This document shows positions 31,376 to 40,839 of a DNA stretch of 64,000 nucleotides, piece after piece; the first letter of the stretch is position 1, and each line of letters begins with the position of its first letter. Source of the stretch: Luteibacter mycovicinus (GTDB lineage: Bacteria > Pseudomonadota > Gammaproteobacteria > Xanthomonadales > Rhodanobacteraceae); the NCBI RefSeq assembly GCF_000745235.1, contig NZ_JQNL01000001.1, positions 4,024,001-4,088,000 of the forward strand. Direction: 5' to 3'. The position numbers and the translations under genes were made by a program. Under the pieces are notes generated by a model. The model was given only the letters and a program-made list of their open reading frames with translations. It searched no databases and was not told where the DNA came from.

Positions 31376-32035
31376 TCAGACTTCGATCGGGGCCGTCTGG
31401 TCGCGCTCCGCGAGTTCCAGGCGGCGCCAGCGATTGACGATTTCACAGAAAAGCTCGGCGGTGCGCTCGGCGTCATAGATCGCCGAATGGGCTTCGCGGC
31501 TGTCGAACGGGATGCCGGCGGCCAGTACGGCCTTGCTCAGGACCGTCTGTCCGTAGGCGAGGCCGCCCAGCGTGGCCGTGTCGAAGCAGCTGAAAGGATG
31601 GAACGGATTGCGCTTGTGCCCCACGCGGCGCACGGCCGCATTAAGGAAGGCCAGATCGAATGCGGCGTTATGGCCCACCAGCACGGCGCGCTGGCACTCC
31701 GAGGCCTTGACCGCCTCGCGCACCGCATTGAAGACGTGATCCAGGGCCTGACGCTCGGGCAGGGCGCCGCGGAACGGGTGGTCCGGATCGATGCCGGTGA
31801 TCTCGAGGGACCGCGGGTCGATATTGGCGCCCGGGAAGGGCTCCACGTTGGCCGCGACGGCCGGCTGGGGGACGAGCAGGCCCGATGGCTCCATGGTGAC
31901 GGCCACCACGGCGATCTCCAGCAGCGCGTCACGCTCCGAATCGAATCCCCCGGTTTCCACATCCACGATCACGGGCAGAAAGCCCCGGAACCGCGCGGCC
32001 ATCGTCGAAGCGGTGCTGTTACTGGTCGTATCCAT
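31376..32035 (-). CDS. rnt: Ribonuclease T
   Basis: A 219-residue DEDDh 3'-5' exonuclease that trims the 3' ends of tRNA and other stable RNAs. ExoI is [18 protein letters not shown], Exo[12 protein letters not shown], and Exo[13 protein letters not shown] with the catalytic His. This matches RNase T more than the DnaQ proofreading subunit. The gene ends right before the pstS Pho box; the two are probably separate transcripts. Confidence 0.94.
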   Translation of the reverse strand: MDTTSNSTASTMAARFRGFLPVIVDVETGGFDSERDALLEIAVVAVTMEPSGLLVPQPAVAANVEPFPGANIDPRSLEITGIDPDHPFRGALPERQALDHVFNAVREAVKASECQRAVLVGHNAAFDLAFLNAAVRRVGHKRNPFHPFSCFDTATLGGLAYGQTVLSKAVLAAGIPFDSREAHSAIYDAERTAELFCEIVNRWRRLELAERDQTAPIEV

Positions 32036-32115
32036 GCGTCAAGGATATCAGCCGGGGGGCCATCCGGCGTCCGTCTGTGCCGTCCGTGTTAAGCGGATGT
32101 GCGCATGTCTTCGAT

Positions 32116-32133
32116 CTGTAACAAAAATTGCAT
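32116..32133 (+). promoter_or_regulatory. Possible weak Pho-box-like site before the porin gene
   Basis: CTGTAAC-AAAA-ATTGCAT has the 7-4-7 layout, but the second half matches a PhoB half site at only 4 of 7 bases. It is offered because the porin beside the pst genes may belong to the Pho regulon. Confidence 0.3.
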
Positions 32134-32257
32134 TGAACGGTAAACGCCACGGCCCATCCTTCGCGCCGTTGGCCCCGCTTGAGGTTTTTCGGACAGAAAA
32201 AGCTCAGTGGGGACACAGGGGACCACACACATTCTAAAAACCAAGCGGAGAAATCCC

Positions 32258-33643
32258 ATGCGTTCCAAGTTGCTCACGGTGGCCATCGCCGCCGGTCTGG
32301 GCCTGACGAGCTTCTCGGCCCTCGCCGCGACGCAGAAGTCGCAGCAGCCGGCCCGCGTCACGGTCGACGCCGCCACCCTCCAGCAGCTGCAGGCGCAGCT
32401 GGCCGCCCTCCAGAGCCAGGTCGCCGACCTTCAGGCCAAGCAGGAAGCCCAGGCTGACGCGCAGATCGAGACGGCCAAGGCCGTGAACGACGTGCAGGTG
32501 ACCGCCGCCAAGCCGGCCGACGAGCTCGCGAAGAAGCTCGACGCGCTGAACAAGCTGGTGGACAACACGAAGATCGGCGGCACGATGTTCTTCGACGTGA
32601 CCAATCAGGATCACGACGAGAAGATCGGCAACGGCCGTTCGATCCAGAAGGATGGTCACGGTTCGGTCAACGGCACGGGTTTCGACGTCAAGCGCTTCTA
32701 CCTGACCGTCGACCACAAGTTCAACGACACCTGGTCGGCCAACCTGACGACCGACTTCAGCTACCAGTCGTCGCTCTCGTCCACGAGCCTGTTCGTGAAG
32801 AAGGCCTACGTGCAGGGCAAGTTCGACCAGCTGTTCACGGTGCGCTTCGGTGCATCCGACATGCCCTGGATCCCGTTCGTCGAGAAGTGGTACGGCTACC
32901 GCTACGTCGAGAACACCATCACCGATCGCTCGTTTGAAGGTGGTCGCAGCGGTGGTACCGCAACCGCCGGCGGCGTCGGCGCCTTCGGCAACTCGTCCGA
33001 CTGGGGTATCCACGCGATGGGTGCCACTACCGGCGACAACTCGGTCAACTACCAGGTGTCCGTGGTCAACGGTCGCGGCTACCGCAACCTGAGCCGCTCC
33101 AAGAGCGTCGACACGGAAGCCCGCCTCGGCTACTCGCCGATCGAGCAGATGGTCATCGCCATCGGCGGTTACAGCGGCAAGCGCGGCAACGACGTCGAGG
33201 CTGGCGCCCCGACCCGTACGGCGACTCGCGGCGATGCCCTGCTGGCGTGGCGCGACAAGACCTGGGGCGTCGGCGCGGAATATTTCCACACCGAAAACTG
33301 GGACGACATCCTGAAGTATCAGGGTACGGGCGCCGGCACCGGCGTGGCCACCGGCACGACCAAGGACAAGGCCGACGGTTACTCGCTCTGGGCTGACTGG
33401 AAGTTCTACGACCAGTTCGCCGTCTTCGCTCGTTACGACAAGGTCGACTACAAGTACGACAACCTGGTCAACGTCGAAGAGAAGATCAAGGACAAGTACT
33501 ACAACGCCGGCGTCTCGTACGACGTGCTGAAGAACCTGAAGCTGGCCCTCGTCTACAAGCACAACAAGCTCGACGGCCCGTTCGCTACCCCTTACCACTA
33601 CAAGACCAACGAAGTGGGCTTCTGGGGCATGCTGACCTTCTGA
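32258..33643 (+). CDS. OprO/OprP-like phosphate-selective porin
   Basis: A 461-residue outer-membrane protein. A signal peptide (residues 1-23, ending ALA) is followed by a coiled-coil stretch (about 30-100, LQQLQAQLAALQSQVADLQ), then a 16-strand type barrel with alternating aromatic strands ending in GMLTF, the terminal Phe used by the BAM machinery. The barrel start (TKIGGTMFFDVTN) resembles OprP/OprO phosphate or polyphosphate porins. Location next to pst/rnt supports phosphate uptake; selectivity is inferred. A strong terminator follows. Confidence 0.87.
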   Translation: MRSKLLTVAIAAGLGLTSFSALAATQKSQQPARVTVDAATLQQLQAQLAALQSQVADLQAKQEAQADAQIETAKAVNDVQVTAAKPADELAKKLDALNKLVDNTKIGGTMFFDVTNQDHDEKIGNGRSIQKDGHGSVNGTGFDVKRFYLTVDHKFNDTWSANLTTDFSYQSSLSSTSLFVKKAYVQGKFDQLFTVRFGASDMPWIPFVEKWYGYRYVENTITDRSFEGGRSGGTATAGGVGAFGNSSDWGIHAMGATTGDNSVNYQVSVVNGRGYRNLSRSKSVDTEARLGYSPIEQMVIAIGGYSGKRGNDVEAGAPTRTATRGDALLAWRDKTWGVGAEYFHTENWDDILKYQGTGAGTGVATGTTKDKADGYSLWADWKFYDQFAVFARYDKVDYKYDNLVNVEEKIKDKYYNAGVSYDVLKNLKLALVYKHNKLDGPFATPYHYKTNEVGFWGMLTF

Positions 33644-33682
33644 TCGATATCGGAACGGAGTTCTGCTCAGGGACGAACCGGA

Positions 33683-33709
33683 CGGCGGGCGCAAGCCCGC
33701 CGTTTTTTT
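33683..33709 (+). terminator. Rho-independent terminator of the porin gene
   Basis: CGGCGGGC, loop GCAA, GCCCGCCG and seven T. From here to 33951 no gene is convincing; a 65-codon leftward frame (33864-33667) runs through the terminator and was rejected. Confidence 0.92.
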
Positions 33710-33951
33710 GCCTGACGCGGCCATGCGTTCGTGGTAACTGACGCTGTCAGCGAATTCACGTTGCGAATGATCTCAGGCAGCCAATGGTCTTTCGGACGTC
33801 CATATCTGAATAAGCGCAGGCCGCTTCGTGCCCCGTCACCGGCAAAAAACCGTTGCCACGTCACGTTTCAGCACACAAAAATGCCCCAAGCCTGAATTTG
33901 TTGCATCGCCACACTTGCGAACGTCATGAAGCCTGTCGTAGGTTCGGGCTC

Positions 33952-34317
33952 ATGCAGACCCTTTTCGCCCCCGCCATGCGCCGCTTCGCGAGCACGATTT
34001 TCGTGTTCTTCGCGTTGTTCGTCGCGTGCGTCGGCGTCAATGCGGCGCCCTCCGCCAGCGGCCTCGCCGCGGCGGTGGCTTCCCAGGAACACGCGGCGCA
34101 GCACGCGCTGGCGGTTGCTGACGACACGGCCTCGTTCGACGATCAGGATCCCGTGCCGTCGCTGGAAGACAACAGCGGCGGCCTCGACGATACCTTCGAC
34201 GTCCCCCCTCAGCATGTCGTGACGATTCCCCACGTCAGCACCTCCCGTCATGCGGACGTCCGGCCGGCGCCTCACGCGCATCATCCCAGCCTCGAGCTGC
34301 GGCCTCCGATCGTCTGA
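33952..34317 (+). CDS. Small exported protein, uncharacterised
   Basis: A 121-residue protein with a signal peptide (residues about 8-32, ending VNA) and a mature part rich in Ala, Asp and His, ending RPAPHAHHPSLELRPPIV. The His-rich tail could bind metal. It lies 136 bp before the carbonic anhydrase gene and may share its transcript. The start is taken at ATG 33952. I do not recognise a family. Confidence 0.5.
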   Translation: MQTLFAPAMRRFASTIFVFFALFVACVGVNAAPSASGLAAAVASQEHAAQHALAVADDTASFDDQDPVPSLEDNSGGLDDTFDVPPQHVVTIPHVSTSRHADVRPAPHAHHPSLELRPPIV

Positions 34318-34452
34318 TCGGTCCGGCGCCTTCGCGCGCCGACAGCCCCACCTTCTTTTTCTCACCTGCAGTTTTCGTGCGCTGGCAATCCGCCAGCCGC
34401 CGCGAGCGTGCGCGCTCGTGCCTTGTTTTTGCCAACGAAGAGAGAAACCACC

Positions 34453-35142
34453 ATGGAACGTCTCATCCAGGGCTTCGATAATTTCCGCCGCAACATGACC
34501 GACGATCAGCGCGAGGTATTCGCCAAGCTGGCGTCCGGCCAGACGCCGCATACGATGTTCATCACGTGTGCCGACTCGCGCATCATGCCGGAGCTGATCT
34601 TCAACGCTCAGCCGGGCGACCTGTTCGTTTACCGCAACGTCGGCAACATCGTCCCGCCGTACGCGCAGCACGTCAGTGGCGTGGTCGCCGCCATCGAATA
34701 CGCGGTGACGGCGCTGAAGGTGCAGCACATCGTCATCTGCGGCCACTCGGACTGCGGCGCGATGAAGGCGCTGCAGAACCCGGCGGCGCTGAAGGGCAAG
34801 CCGTCGGTCGAGCAGTGGCTGAAGCACGCCGACGTGGCTCGCTACGTCGTCGCCGAGAATCGTCCGACCATCCTGGGCGAAGAGGGTCTGCGTTATCTCA
34901 CCGAAGAAAACGTCGTCGGCCAGTTGGAACACATGCGCACGCTGCCCGCCGTCGCAGCCGCGATCGCCAACGGCAGCCTGCGTATTCACGGCTGGATCTA
35001 CGACATAGCCAACACCGAAATCACCGCCTTCGATCCATTGGAAGGAAGGTTCCGTCCCCTCGTCGCCGGCGATGCACACGCGCCGGACGCGACACCGCAC
35101 GCGCGTTTCTCCACGCCCGTGCCGGTAGCAAACGCCGCTTAA
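34453..35142 (+). CDS. Beta-class carbonic anhydrase
   Basis: A 229-residue CO2 hydratase with zinc ligands in FITCADSR and CGHSDCGAMKAL. Start taken at ATG 34453 behind AGAGAG; the frame is open upstream but not protein-like. The SulP transporter starts 12 bp after its stop, so the two form a unit that could import or export bicarbonate and convert it. A different beta-CA at 6433 pairs with a bestrophin. Confidence 0.94.
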   Translation: MERLIQGFDNFRRNMTDDQREVFAKLASGQTPHTMFITCADSRIMPELIFNAQPGDLFVYRNVGNIVPPYAQHVSGVVAAIEYAVTALKVQHIVICGHSDCGAMKALQNPAALKGKPSVEQWLKHADVARYVVAENRPTILGEEGLRYLTEENVVGQLEHMRTLPAVAAAIANGSLRIHGWIYDIANTEITAFDPLEGRFRPLVAGDAHAPDATPHARFSTPVPVANAA

Positions 35143-35154
35143 GGAAGGCACGAC

Positions 35155-36672
35155 ATGCGCGCATACTTTTCCCAGGGCCTCTTTGGCCGCGACCTCCTCG
35201 GCTCGGTGGTCGTCTTTCTTGTCGCTCTGCCTCTGTGCATGGGTATCGCGATCGCGTCGGGCATGCCGCCCAGCGCAGGACTGATCACCGGCATCGTGGG
35301 CGGAATCATCGTCGGTTCGATCGCGGGGTCGCCGCTGCAGGTCAGCGGTCCCGCGGCGGGCCTCGCGGTCCTGGTGTTTGAACTTGTGCGCGAGCACGGC
35401 GTGGCCGCTCTTGGCCCCGTCGTGCTGCTTGCCGGCCTGATTCAGATCGTCGCCGGTCTGTGCAAAGTCGGCGTCTGGTTCCGGATGACGTCGCCAGCGG
35501 TGGTCGCCGGCATGTTGTCCGGCATCGGCATCCTGATCGTCGCGTCCCAGTCCCATGTGTTGCTGGACGCGATTCCGAAAGCACGCGGTCTCGAAAACTT
35601 CGCGGCGCTCCCCTCCGCAGCGTGGGAATCGGTCACCGGTGCCGCGGAAGGGCAGGCCCCCGCCGCCCTGATGATCGGCCTGGGCACCATTGCGATCATG
35701 CTCGGCTGGGAGAAGCTGCGCCCGGCGAAGCTCCGCTTCGTGCCGGGTGCCTTGCTCGCGGTGGTTGCGATGACGCTCATCGCGCAACTGACGGCGGTGG
35801 ACGTCAAGCGAGTCGACGTGCCCGCGAACCTGTTTTCGGCGGTGAGCCTGCCGAGCATGGGTAGCCTCTTCGGACTGTTCGACGCGTCGCTGCTGGTCGC
35901 GGCGGCGACGTTTGCGTTCATCGCCAGCGCGGAGACGCTGCTCTCCGCGGCAGCGGTGGATCGCATGCACAACGGCGTGCGTACGAACTACGACCGCGAA
36001 CTGACGGCGCAGGGCGTCGGCAATCTGATCTGCGGTTTCCTCGGTGCGTTGCCGATGACGGGTGTGATCGTGCGTAGCGCCGCGAATGTGCAGGCCGGCT
36101 CAGCCACACGTATGGCGTCGATCCTGCACGGCGGCTGGTTGCTGGCCTTCGTGATGCTGCTTCCGTGGTTGATGCGCATGACGCCCATCTCCTGCCTGGC
36201 CGGCATCCTGGTCTTTACCGGCGTGAAGATGGTCAATCCCGGCCAGATCAAGACGCTGGCGGCGTACGGCAAAGGTACGGCGGCGGTCTATGTCGCGACG
36301 ACCGTGGCTATCGTTGCCACCGACCTGCTGACCGGCGTGATCGTCGGCTTCGGTCTCTCGCTGTTCCGCCTGGCGCTGTTGTCGTCGAAGCTCAAGATGG
36401 ACGTGCAGCACCACGACGAGCCGGGTCAGGCGACGCTCCACCTCGAGGGTTCCGCGACGTTCCTCAAGGTGCCGACGATGGCACGCAAGCTGGAGGCCGT
36501 GCCGGCCAATACGCGCCTCAGCGTGCGGATGGATCGCCTGGTGCATGTCGACCAGGCGTCGCTGGAGCTATTGCGGGAGTGGGGGCAGAACGCCTCGAAA
36601 CGCGGCTGCGAACTCGTCGTGGACTGGCACGAACTGGGACGGCGGGTCGAGGGTTCCAGACAGGCTGCGTAG
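35155..36672 (+). CDS. SulP-family anion (bicarbonate/sulfate) transporter
   Basis: A 505-residue SLC26/SulP transporter with about 12-14 helices, the signature near residue 60 (GSPLQVSGPAAGLAVLVF), and a C-terminal STAS domain (about 400-500). The direct coupling to a carbonic anhydrase favours bicarbonate, as in BicA-like proteins; sulfate is possible. Its TAG stop is part of a REP element. Confidence 0.88.
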   Translation: MRAYFSQGLFGRDLLGSVVVFLVALPLCMGIAIASGMPPSAGLITGIVGGIIVGSIAGSPLQVSGPAAGLAVLVFELVREHGVAALGPVVLLAGLIQIVAGLCKVGVWFRMTSPAVVAGMLSGIGILIVASQSHVLLDAIPKARGLENFAALPSAAWESVTGAAEGQAPAALMIGLGTIAIMLGWEKLRPAKLRFVPGALLAVVAMTLIAQLTAVDVKRVDVPANLFSAVSLPSMGSLFGLFDASLLVAAATFAFIASAETLLSAAAVDRMHNGVRTNYDRELTAQGVGNLICGFLGALPMTGVIVRSAANVQAGSATRMASILHGGWLLAFVMLLPWLMRMTPISCLAGILVFTGVKMVNPGQIKTLAAYGKGTAAVYVATTVAIVATDLLTGVIVGFGLSLFRLALLSSKLKMDVQHHDEPGQATLHLEGSATFLKVPTMARKLEAVPANTRLSVRMDRLVHVDQASLELLREWGQNASKRGCELVVDWHELGRRVEGSRQAA

Positions 36673-36691
36673 GAGCGCGCCTCGCACGCGA
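36669..36691. repeat. REP element (GTAGGAGCGCGCC type)
   Basis: The unit starts GTAGGAGCGCGCCTCGCACG; its TAG serves as the SulP stop codon, the same arrangement as at the copper ATPase (2987). Confidence 0.8.
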
Positions 36692-36708
36692 CATTCCCTC
36701 GCGAAGAA

Positions 36709-36733
36709 GAAAAGCCGGCTCAGGCCGGCTTTG
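36709..36733. terminator. Hairpin between SulP and nth
   Basis: AAAGCCGG and CCGGCTTT flank CTCAGG. On the minus strand it is followed by TTTTCTTCTT and would end nth transcripts; the nth stop codon lies inside the hairpin. Confidence 0.75.
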
Positions 36734-37358
36734 TCTTCTGTTTATAAGCGCACAGGTCGATGATCGCGCAGTTCGGACACTCCGGCTTACGCGCCTTACA
36801 AACATAACGCCCGTGCAGGATCAGCCAGTGATGCGCATCCTGGATGAACTCTTTCGGGATGACCTTCTCGAGCTTGTCTTCAACCTTGCGTACATCCGGC
36901 CCGGGTGCCAGCCCCGTGCGGTTGGCCACCCGAAAAATGTGCGTGTCGACGGCAATCGTCGGCTGGCCGAACGCCGTGTTGAGCACCACATTGGCGGTCT
37001 TGCGACCGACGCCCGGCAGTTCTTCGAGCGCCTCGCGTGACTGCGGTACTTCGCCGTCGTAACGATCCACGAGAATCCGGCTCATGGCGATCAGGTTCTT
37101 CGCCTTGTTGTTGTAGAGCCCGATCGTGCTGATGTACGTCTTGAGTTTTTCGAGCCCCAGATCGAGGATCTTCTGGGCCGTATTGGCCACCGGAAACAGC
37201 TTGCGCGTCGCCTTGTTCACGCCGACGTCGGTGGCCTGCGCGGACAGCGCCACGGCGGAAAGCAGCTCGAACGGCGTGGTGTATTCGAGTTCGGTTTTCG
37301 GATGCGGATCCAGCTCGCGCAGGCGGCTGAACATCTCGACCACGTTGGCTTTTTTCAC
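36720..37358 (-). CDS. nth: Endonuclease III
   Basis: A 212-residue DNA glycosylase/AP lyase that removes oxidised pyrimidines. Helix-hairpin-helix [14 protein letters not shown], catalytic Lys in this motif and Asp in [11 protein letters not shown], and a C-terminal [4Fe-4S] site with four Cys (C-x6-C-x2-C-x5-[18 protein letters not shown]). Overlaps the upstream RnfB-like gene by 4 bp, a linkage also seen in the E. coli rsx-nth operon. Confidence 0.96.
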   Translation of the reverse strand: MKKANVVEMFSRLRELDPHPKTELEYTTPFELLSAVALSAQATDVGVNKATRKLFPVANTAQKILDLGLEKLKTYISTIGLYNNKAKNLIAMSRILVDRYDGEVPQSREALEELPGVGRKTANVVLNTAFGQPTIAVDTHIFRVANRTGLAPGPDVRKVEDKLEKVIPKEFIQDAHHWLILHGRYVCKARKPECPNCAIIDLCAYKQKTKPA

Positions 37359-37963
37359 GGAGTGTCCTTCTTCCGCAGCCTCGCGCGGGCGAGCGCTTCG
37401 AGGACCGCGTTGCGTGCGGTGGGCGCGGCGACCACGGCCTTATTCGCTTCGAGCTGGCGTTCGCGCTCGGCACGCTCCTGAGCAAGACGTGCCTCACGGC
37501 GCTGGAAATGACGTCGCGCCGCGTCGGCGTGCTCGCGGTCGTCCGCCTGTGCCAGCGGCATCGGATCGAGCCGGATGCAGTCGACGGGGCAGGCGGGTAC
37601 GCAGAGTTCGCAGCCGGTGCACAGATCGCTGACCACGGTGTGCATCACTTTGGATGCACCGAGGATCGCATCGACCGGGCACACCTGGATGCACTTGGTG
37701 CAGCCGATGCAATCGGCTTCGACGATGCGCGCGAGCGTGCGCGGCTTCTCCACGCCATGCGTCGGATCGAGCGGCACCACGGGACGATCGAGCAGGGCGG
37801 CCAGACGGGCTATGCCGATGGCACCACCCGGCGGGCAGCGATCGATGCCCGCTTCATCGGCGGCGATCGCCTCCGCGTAGGGGCGGCAGCCATGGAAACC
37901 GCACTGCTCGCACTGGGTCTGCGGCAGGAGCGTGTCGATGCGGTCGGCGAGCGTTGGCGTCAT
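37355..37963 (-). CDS. rnfB: RnfB/RsxB-like iron-sulfur protein, without other Rnf genes
   Basis: A 202-residue protein with a 4Fe-4S domain near the N-terminus (CEQCGFHGC ... CPPGG, about 18-45) and two ferredoxin clusters ([12 protein letters not shown] and [12 protein letters not shown], about 86-130). The membrane anchor typical of RnfB is absent: the protein starts directly at the Fe-S domain. The C-terminus is a charged coiled helix ([21 protein letters not shown]). None of rnfA, C, D, E or G is near. It is coupled to nth, so it may supply electrons or clusters to that enzyme or another partner. Role inferred. Confidence 0.82.
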   Translation of the reverse strand: MTPTLADRIDTLLPQTQCEQCGFHGCRPYAEAIAADEAGIDRCPPGGAIGIARLAALLDRPVVPLDPTHGVEKPRTLARIVEADCIGCTKCIQVCPVDAILGASKVMHTVVSDLCTGCELCVPACPVDCIRLDPMPLAQADDREHADAARRHFQRREARLAQERAERERQLEANKAVVAAPTARNAVLEALARARLRKKDTP

Positions 37964-37987
37964 GGCTGGCGCGTTGCCGGGTCGTGT

Positions 37988-40102
37988 TTAGCGGACGGTG
38001 GCGCCCGGCGCCGCACCCTGGTCGGCGTCGAGGAGGAACAGGTCCGCGCCGCCGTCACCGGCGGACAGGATCATGCCCTCGGACAGACCGAAGCGCATCT
38101 TGCGCGGCGCGAGGTTGGCGATGAAGACCACGTTGCGGCCGACGAGCTTCTCCGGCTCGCCATACGCGGCGCGGATGCCCGAGAAGATCTGGCGCGTGCC
38201 GAGCGTGCCGGCATCCAGTTCGAAGCGGAGCAGCTTGTCCGAGCCTTCGACAAACTCGCAGACGGTCACCTTGCCGATACGCAGGTCGAGCCTGGCGAAG
38301 TCGTCGATGGAAATGGTGGCGGCGGTATCGGTGGAGGCGGTAGCGGTGGCGTCGGTCATGGGCTTCGGAGCTTCTTTGGGTTTCTTGGCGGGCCTGGCTT
38401 CCGCGGCGGCTTCGCGAGCCTGCTCAGCGGGAGTCAGCGATTCTTTCGAGGCGTCGACCATGGCGGCGATCTTCTTCGGATCGAGACGTCCGAACAGCGG
38501 CGAGAACGCATTGACGGTGTGGCCGAACAGCTCGCGGCGTGCGTCGGCGAACGTCGCGATCGGCGCGCCGAGGAATGCCTCAGCGGCGGCGACGGTGGTC
38601 GGCACGATGGGCTTGAGCAGGCCGGACAGCAGGCGGAACGCGTTGATCGCGAACGAGCAGACCTGCTGCAGTTCGTCGCGGCGCGCCTCGTCCCTGGCGA
38701 TCACCCAGGGTGCCTTGGCTGCGATGTAGCCGTTGACCGCATCGGACATCGACACAAACCGGCGCGTCGCTTCGGCATATTCGTCGGCTTCGTAGACGGC
38801 TTCGATGCCTTCGTACTGTGCCAGGAGGTCCTTCCACAGTGCGGTCGCCTCGTCGTCGAAGCGATCGGACAGCTTGCCGGCGAAATGCGTGTGCAGGAAG
38901 CCCGCCGTACGGCTGGCGATGTTCGCCCACTTGCCGACCAGATGCGAGTTGACGCGTTCCTCGAACGACTTGAGGTCAAGGTCGACGTCGATCGGCTGCG
39001 GGCCAAGCATGGTGGCGAAGTAGTAGCGCAGGGCTTCCGGGTCGAGGCCGGAGTCCAGGAACGTGCGCGCCTGAATGAAGGTGCCGCGCGACTTGGACAT
39101 CTTCGCGCCGTTGACCGTCAGGTAACCGTTGGTATGCAGCGCGGTTGGCACGCGCATACCCGCGCCGTGCAGCATCGCCGGCCAGAAAAGGCCATGGAAG
39201 TTGATGATGTCCTTGCCGACGAAGTGGTGCATTTCGGCGGTGCTGTCTGCACGCAGGAAGTCGTCGAAGACGATGCCCTTGCGCTCGCACAGTGCCTTGA
39301 ACGAGGCGAGGTAACCCGCCGGTGCGTCGAGCCACACGTAGAAGAACTTGCCCGGCGCGTCGGGGATCGGAAATCCGAAATACGGCGCATCGCGCGAGAT
39401 GTCCCAGTCACGCAGGCCGCCGTCGATCCATTCCGCCAGCTTGGCGACGACGCTGCTGTTGGCGGTGGGCTTACCGTCGGTGTACTTGCCCGCGAACCAG
39501 TCGCGCAGCAGCTGCTCGAACTTGCCGAGCTCGAAGAAGTAATGCTCGGAGTCACGCAGCACGGGGGTAGCGCCCGACATCACCGAGTACGGGTTGATCA
39601 GATCGGTCGGTGCGTAGGTGGCGCCGCAGTTCTCGCAGTTGTCGCCGTACTGGTCTGGCGTGCCGCAGTTGGGGCAGGTGCCCTTGATGTAGCGGTCCGG
39701 CAGGAACATGTCACGCGTGGGGTCATACAGCTGCTGGATGTCGCGGCGGGCGATATACCCGGCATCACGCAGGCGCACGTAGATGTCCGTCGCGATTTCC
39801 CGGTTTTCCGGGGAATGCGTCGTGTGGTACTGGTCGTAGCTGAAGTGGAAGTCGGTGAAATCCGCTTCGTGCGACGCGCGGATACCCGCGATGTATTCCT
39901 CAGGCGTCAGCCCGACCTTCTCGGCGGCCAGCATGATCGGCGTGCCGTGGGCGTCCTCACCGGCGACATACCAGACCTCGTTGCCCTGCATTCGCTGCGC
40001 CCGCGCCCAGATGTCGGCTTCGATGTAGCCGAGCATATGGCCCAGATGAAGCGGGCCGTTGGCGTAGGGTAGAGCGTTGGTAACCAGGATGCGGCGGGCC
40101 AT
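37988..40102 (-). CDS. metG: Methionyl-tRNA synthetase
   Basis: A 704-residue class I synthetase. HIGH motif as HLGH (residues about 17-20), a zinc insertion (CPNCGTPDQYGDNCENCG, about 145-162), and KMSKS near residue 335. A linker of Ala/Lys/Pro (about 560-590) leads to a C-terminal EMAP/tRNA-binding domain (FARLDLRIGKVTVCEF). Charges initiator and elongator tRNAMet. No T-box or SAM switch is seen upstream. Confidence 0.97.
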   Translation of the reverse strand: MARRILVTNALPYANGPLHLGHMLGYIEADIWARAQRMQGNEVWYVAGEDAHGTPIMLAAEKVGLTPEEYIAGIRASHEADFTDFHFSYDQYHTTHSPENREIATDIYVRLRDAGYIARRDIQQLYDPTRDMFLPDRYIKGTCPNCGTPDQYGDNCENCGATYAPTDLINPYSVMSGATPVLRDSEHYFFELGKFEQLLRDWFAGKYTDGKPTANSSVVAKLAEWIDGGLRDWDISRDAPYFGFPIPDAPGKFFYVWLDAPAGYLASFKALCERKGIVFDDFLRADSTAEMHHFVGKDIINFHGLFWPAMLHGAGMRVPTALHTNGYLTVNGAKMSKSRGTFIQARTFLDSGLDPEALRYYFATMLGPQPIDVDLDLKSFEERVNSHLVGKWANIASRTAGFLHTHFAGKLSDRFDDEATALWKDLLAQYEGIEAVYEADEYAEATRRFVSMSDAVNGYIAAKAPWVIARDEARRDELQQVCSFAINAFRLLSGLLKPIVPTTVAAAEAFLGAPIATFADARRELFGHTVNAFSPLFGRLDPKKIAAMVDASKESLTPAEQAREAAAEARPAKKPKEAPKPMTDATATASTDTAATISIDDFARLDLRIGKVTVCEFVEGSDKLLRFELDAGTLGTRQIFSGIRAAYGEPEKLVGRNVVFIANLAPRKMRFGLSEGMILSAGDGGADLFLLDADQGAAPGATVR

Positions 40103-40176
40103 GAGGATCGCGGTCTGCTTTGGGACCGGGGATTATGGCATGCGAAGGGGGCGACGGGCCCCTGGCCCCCGCCCCC

Positions 40177-40200
40177 GTAGGAGCGCGCCTTGCGCGCGAT
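40177..40200. repeat. REP element (GTAGGAGCGCGCC type)
   Basis: The unit starts GTAGGAGCGCGCCTTGCGCG and ends CGAT. It lies between the metG start and the 3' end of the DUF2147 gene, both read leftward. Confidence 0.8.
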
Positions 40201-40208
40201 GTCTTTGA

Positions 40209-40655
40209 TTATTCCGCCCGCACCCATTCCTGGCTGCGACCGATCAGCGAAAATCCGATATACCCGTGCACATCGAGCTTTTTGCCGCCGTCCTCGAGCT
40301 TAAGGGTCACCTTGTAGATCTTGCCCTTGGCCGGGTCGAGGATCTGACCGCCGGACCACTCGTCGCCGTCCTTCTTCAGGCCCCACATGATGGTCATGCC
40401 TTCGATGGGCTTGTTCTTGCGCTCCCCATCGCACTCGGAGCAGACCGGGTGAGGACCGTGGTCGGATTTGAGCACCTCCACGACCTTGCCTTCCAGCAGA
40501 CCGCCGTGCTCGGTGATCTCGACGATCGACTTCACTTCGTGGGTCTTGTCGTCGATGGTCTTCCACTTGCCGACCGGGGTATCCGTGGCGGCGAAGGCGG
40601 GGAGGGCGCTCGCGACGAGGGCGAGGGCAGCGGCGGTGCGGATCAGGGACTTCAT
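40209..40655 (-). CDS. DUF2147 exported protein
   Basis: A 148-residue protein with a signal peptide (about residues 1-22, ending AFA) and a DUF2147 lipocalin-like domain: GKWKTIDDKTHEVKSIVEI, then a CSECDGERKNKPIEGMTIMWGL stretch and the GYIGFSLIGRSQEWVR end. DUF2147 proteins are periplasmic; their role is unknown, though some are linked to stress or envelope functions. It is separated from metG by a REP element. Confidence 0.88.
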   Translation of the reverse strand: MKSLIRTAAALALVASALPAFAATDTPVGKWKTIDDKTHEVKSIVEITEHGGLLEGKVVEVLKSDHGPHPVCSECDGERKNKPIEGMTIMWGLKKDGDEWSGGQILDPAKGKIYKVTLKLEDGGKKLDVHGYIGFSLIGRSQEWVRAE

Positions 40656-40839
40656 AGGATGGCGGTGCTCCCCATACGGTAAGGTACGGCCGGAGCCTGA
40701 CGAGCGGCGGCAGCCCCGTCAAGCTGCATCGCGCCACGAGGCAAGGCTGCGGCGCCCGGGCCCCGCGCCAACGTGCGGGCCCGGTCGAGGCACGCTAGCT
40801 GGCATAATGGGCGATCTTCGATTTTGCTCAACTCTCCCC

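Noticed and set aside
33667..33864. 65-codon leftward frame after the porin
   Set aside because: It crosses the porin terminator and has no ribosome site; composition is only weakly protein-like.
37508..40072. Long open frame (854 codons) opposite metG and rnfB
   Set aside because: It overlaps two well-recognised genes on the other strand and has no motif or ribosome site.
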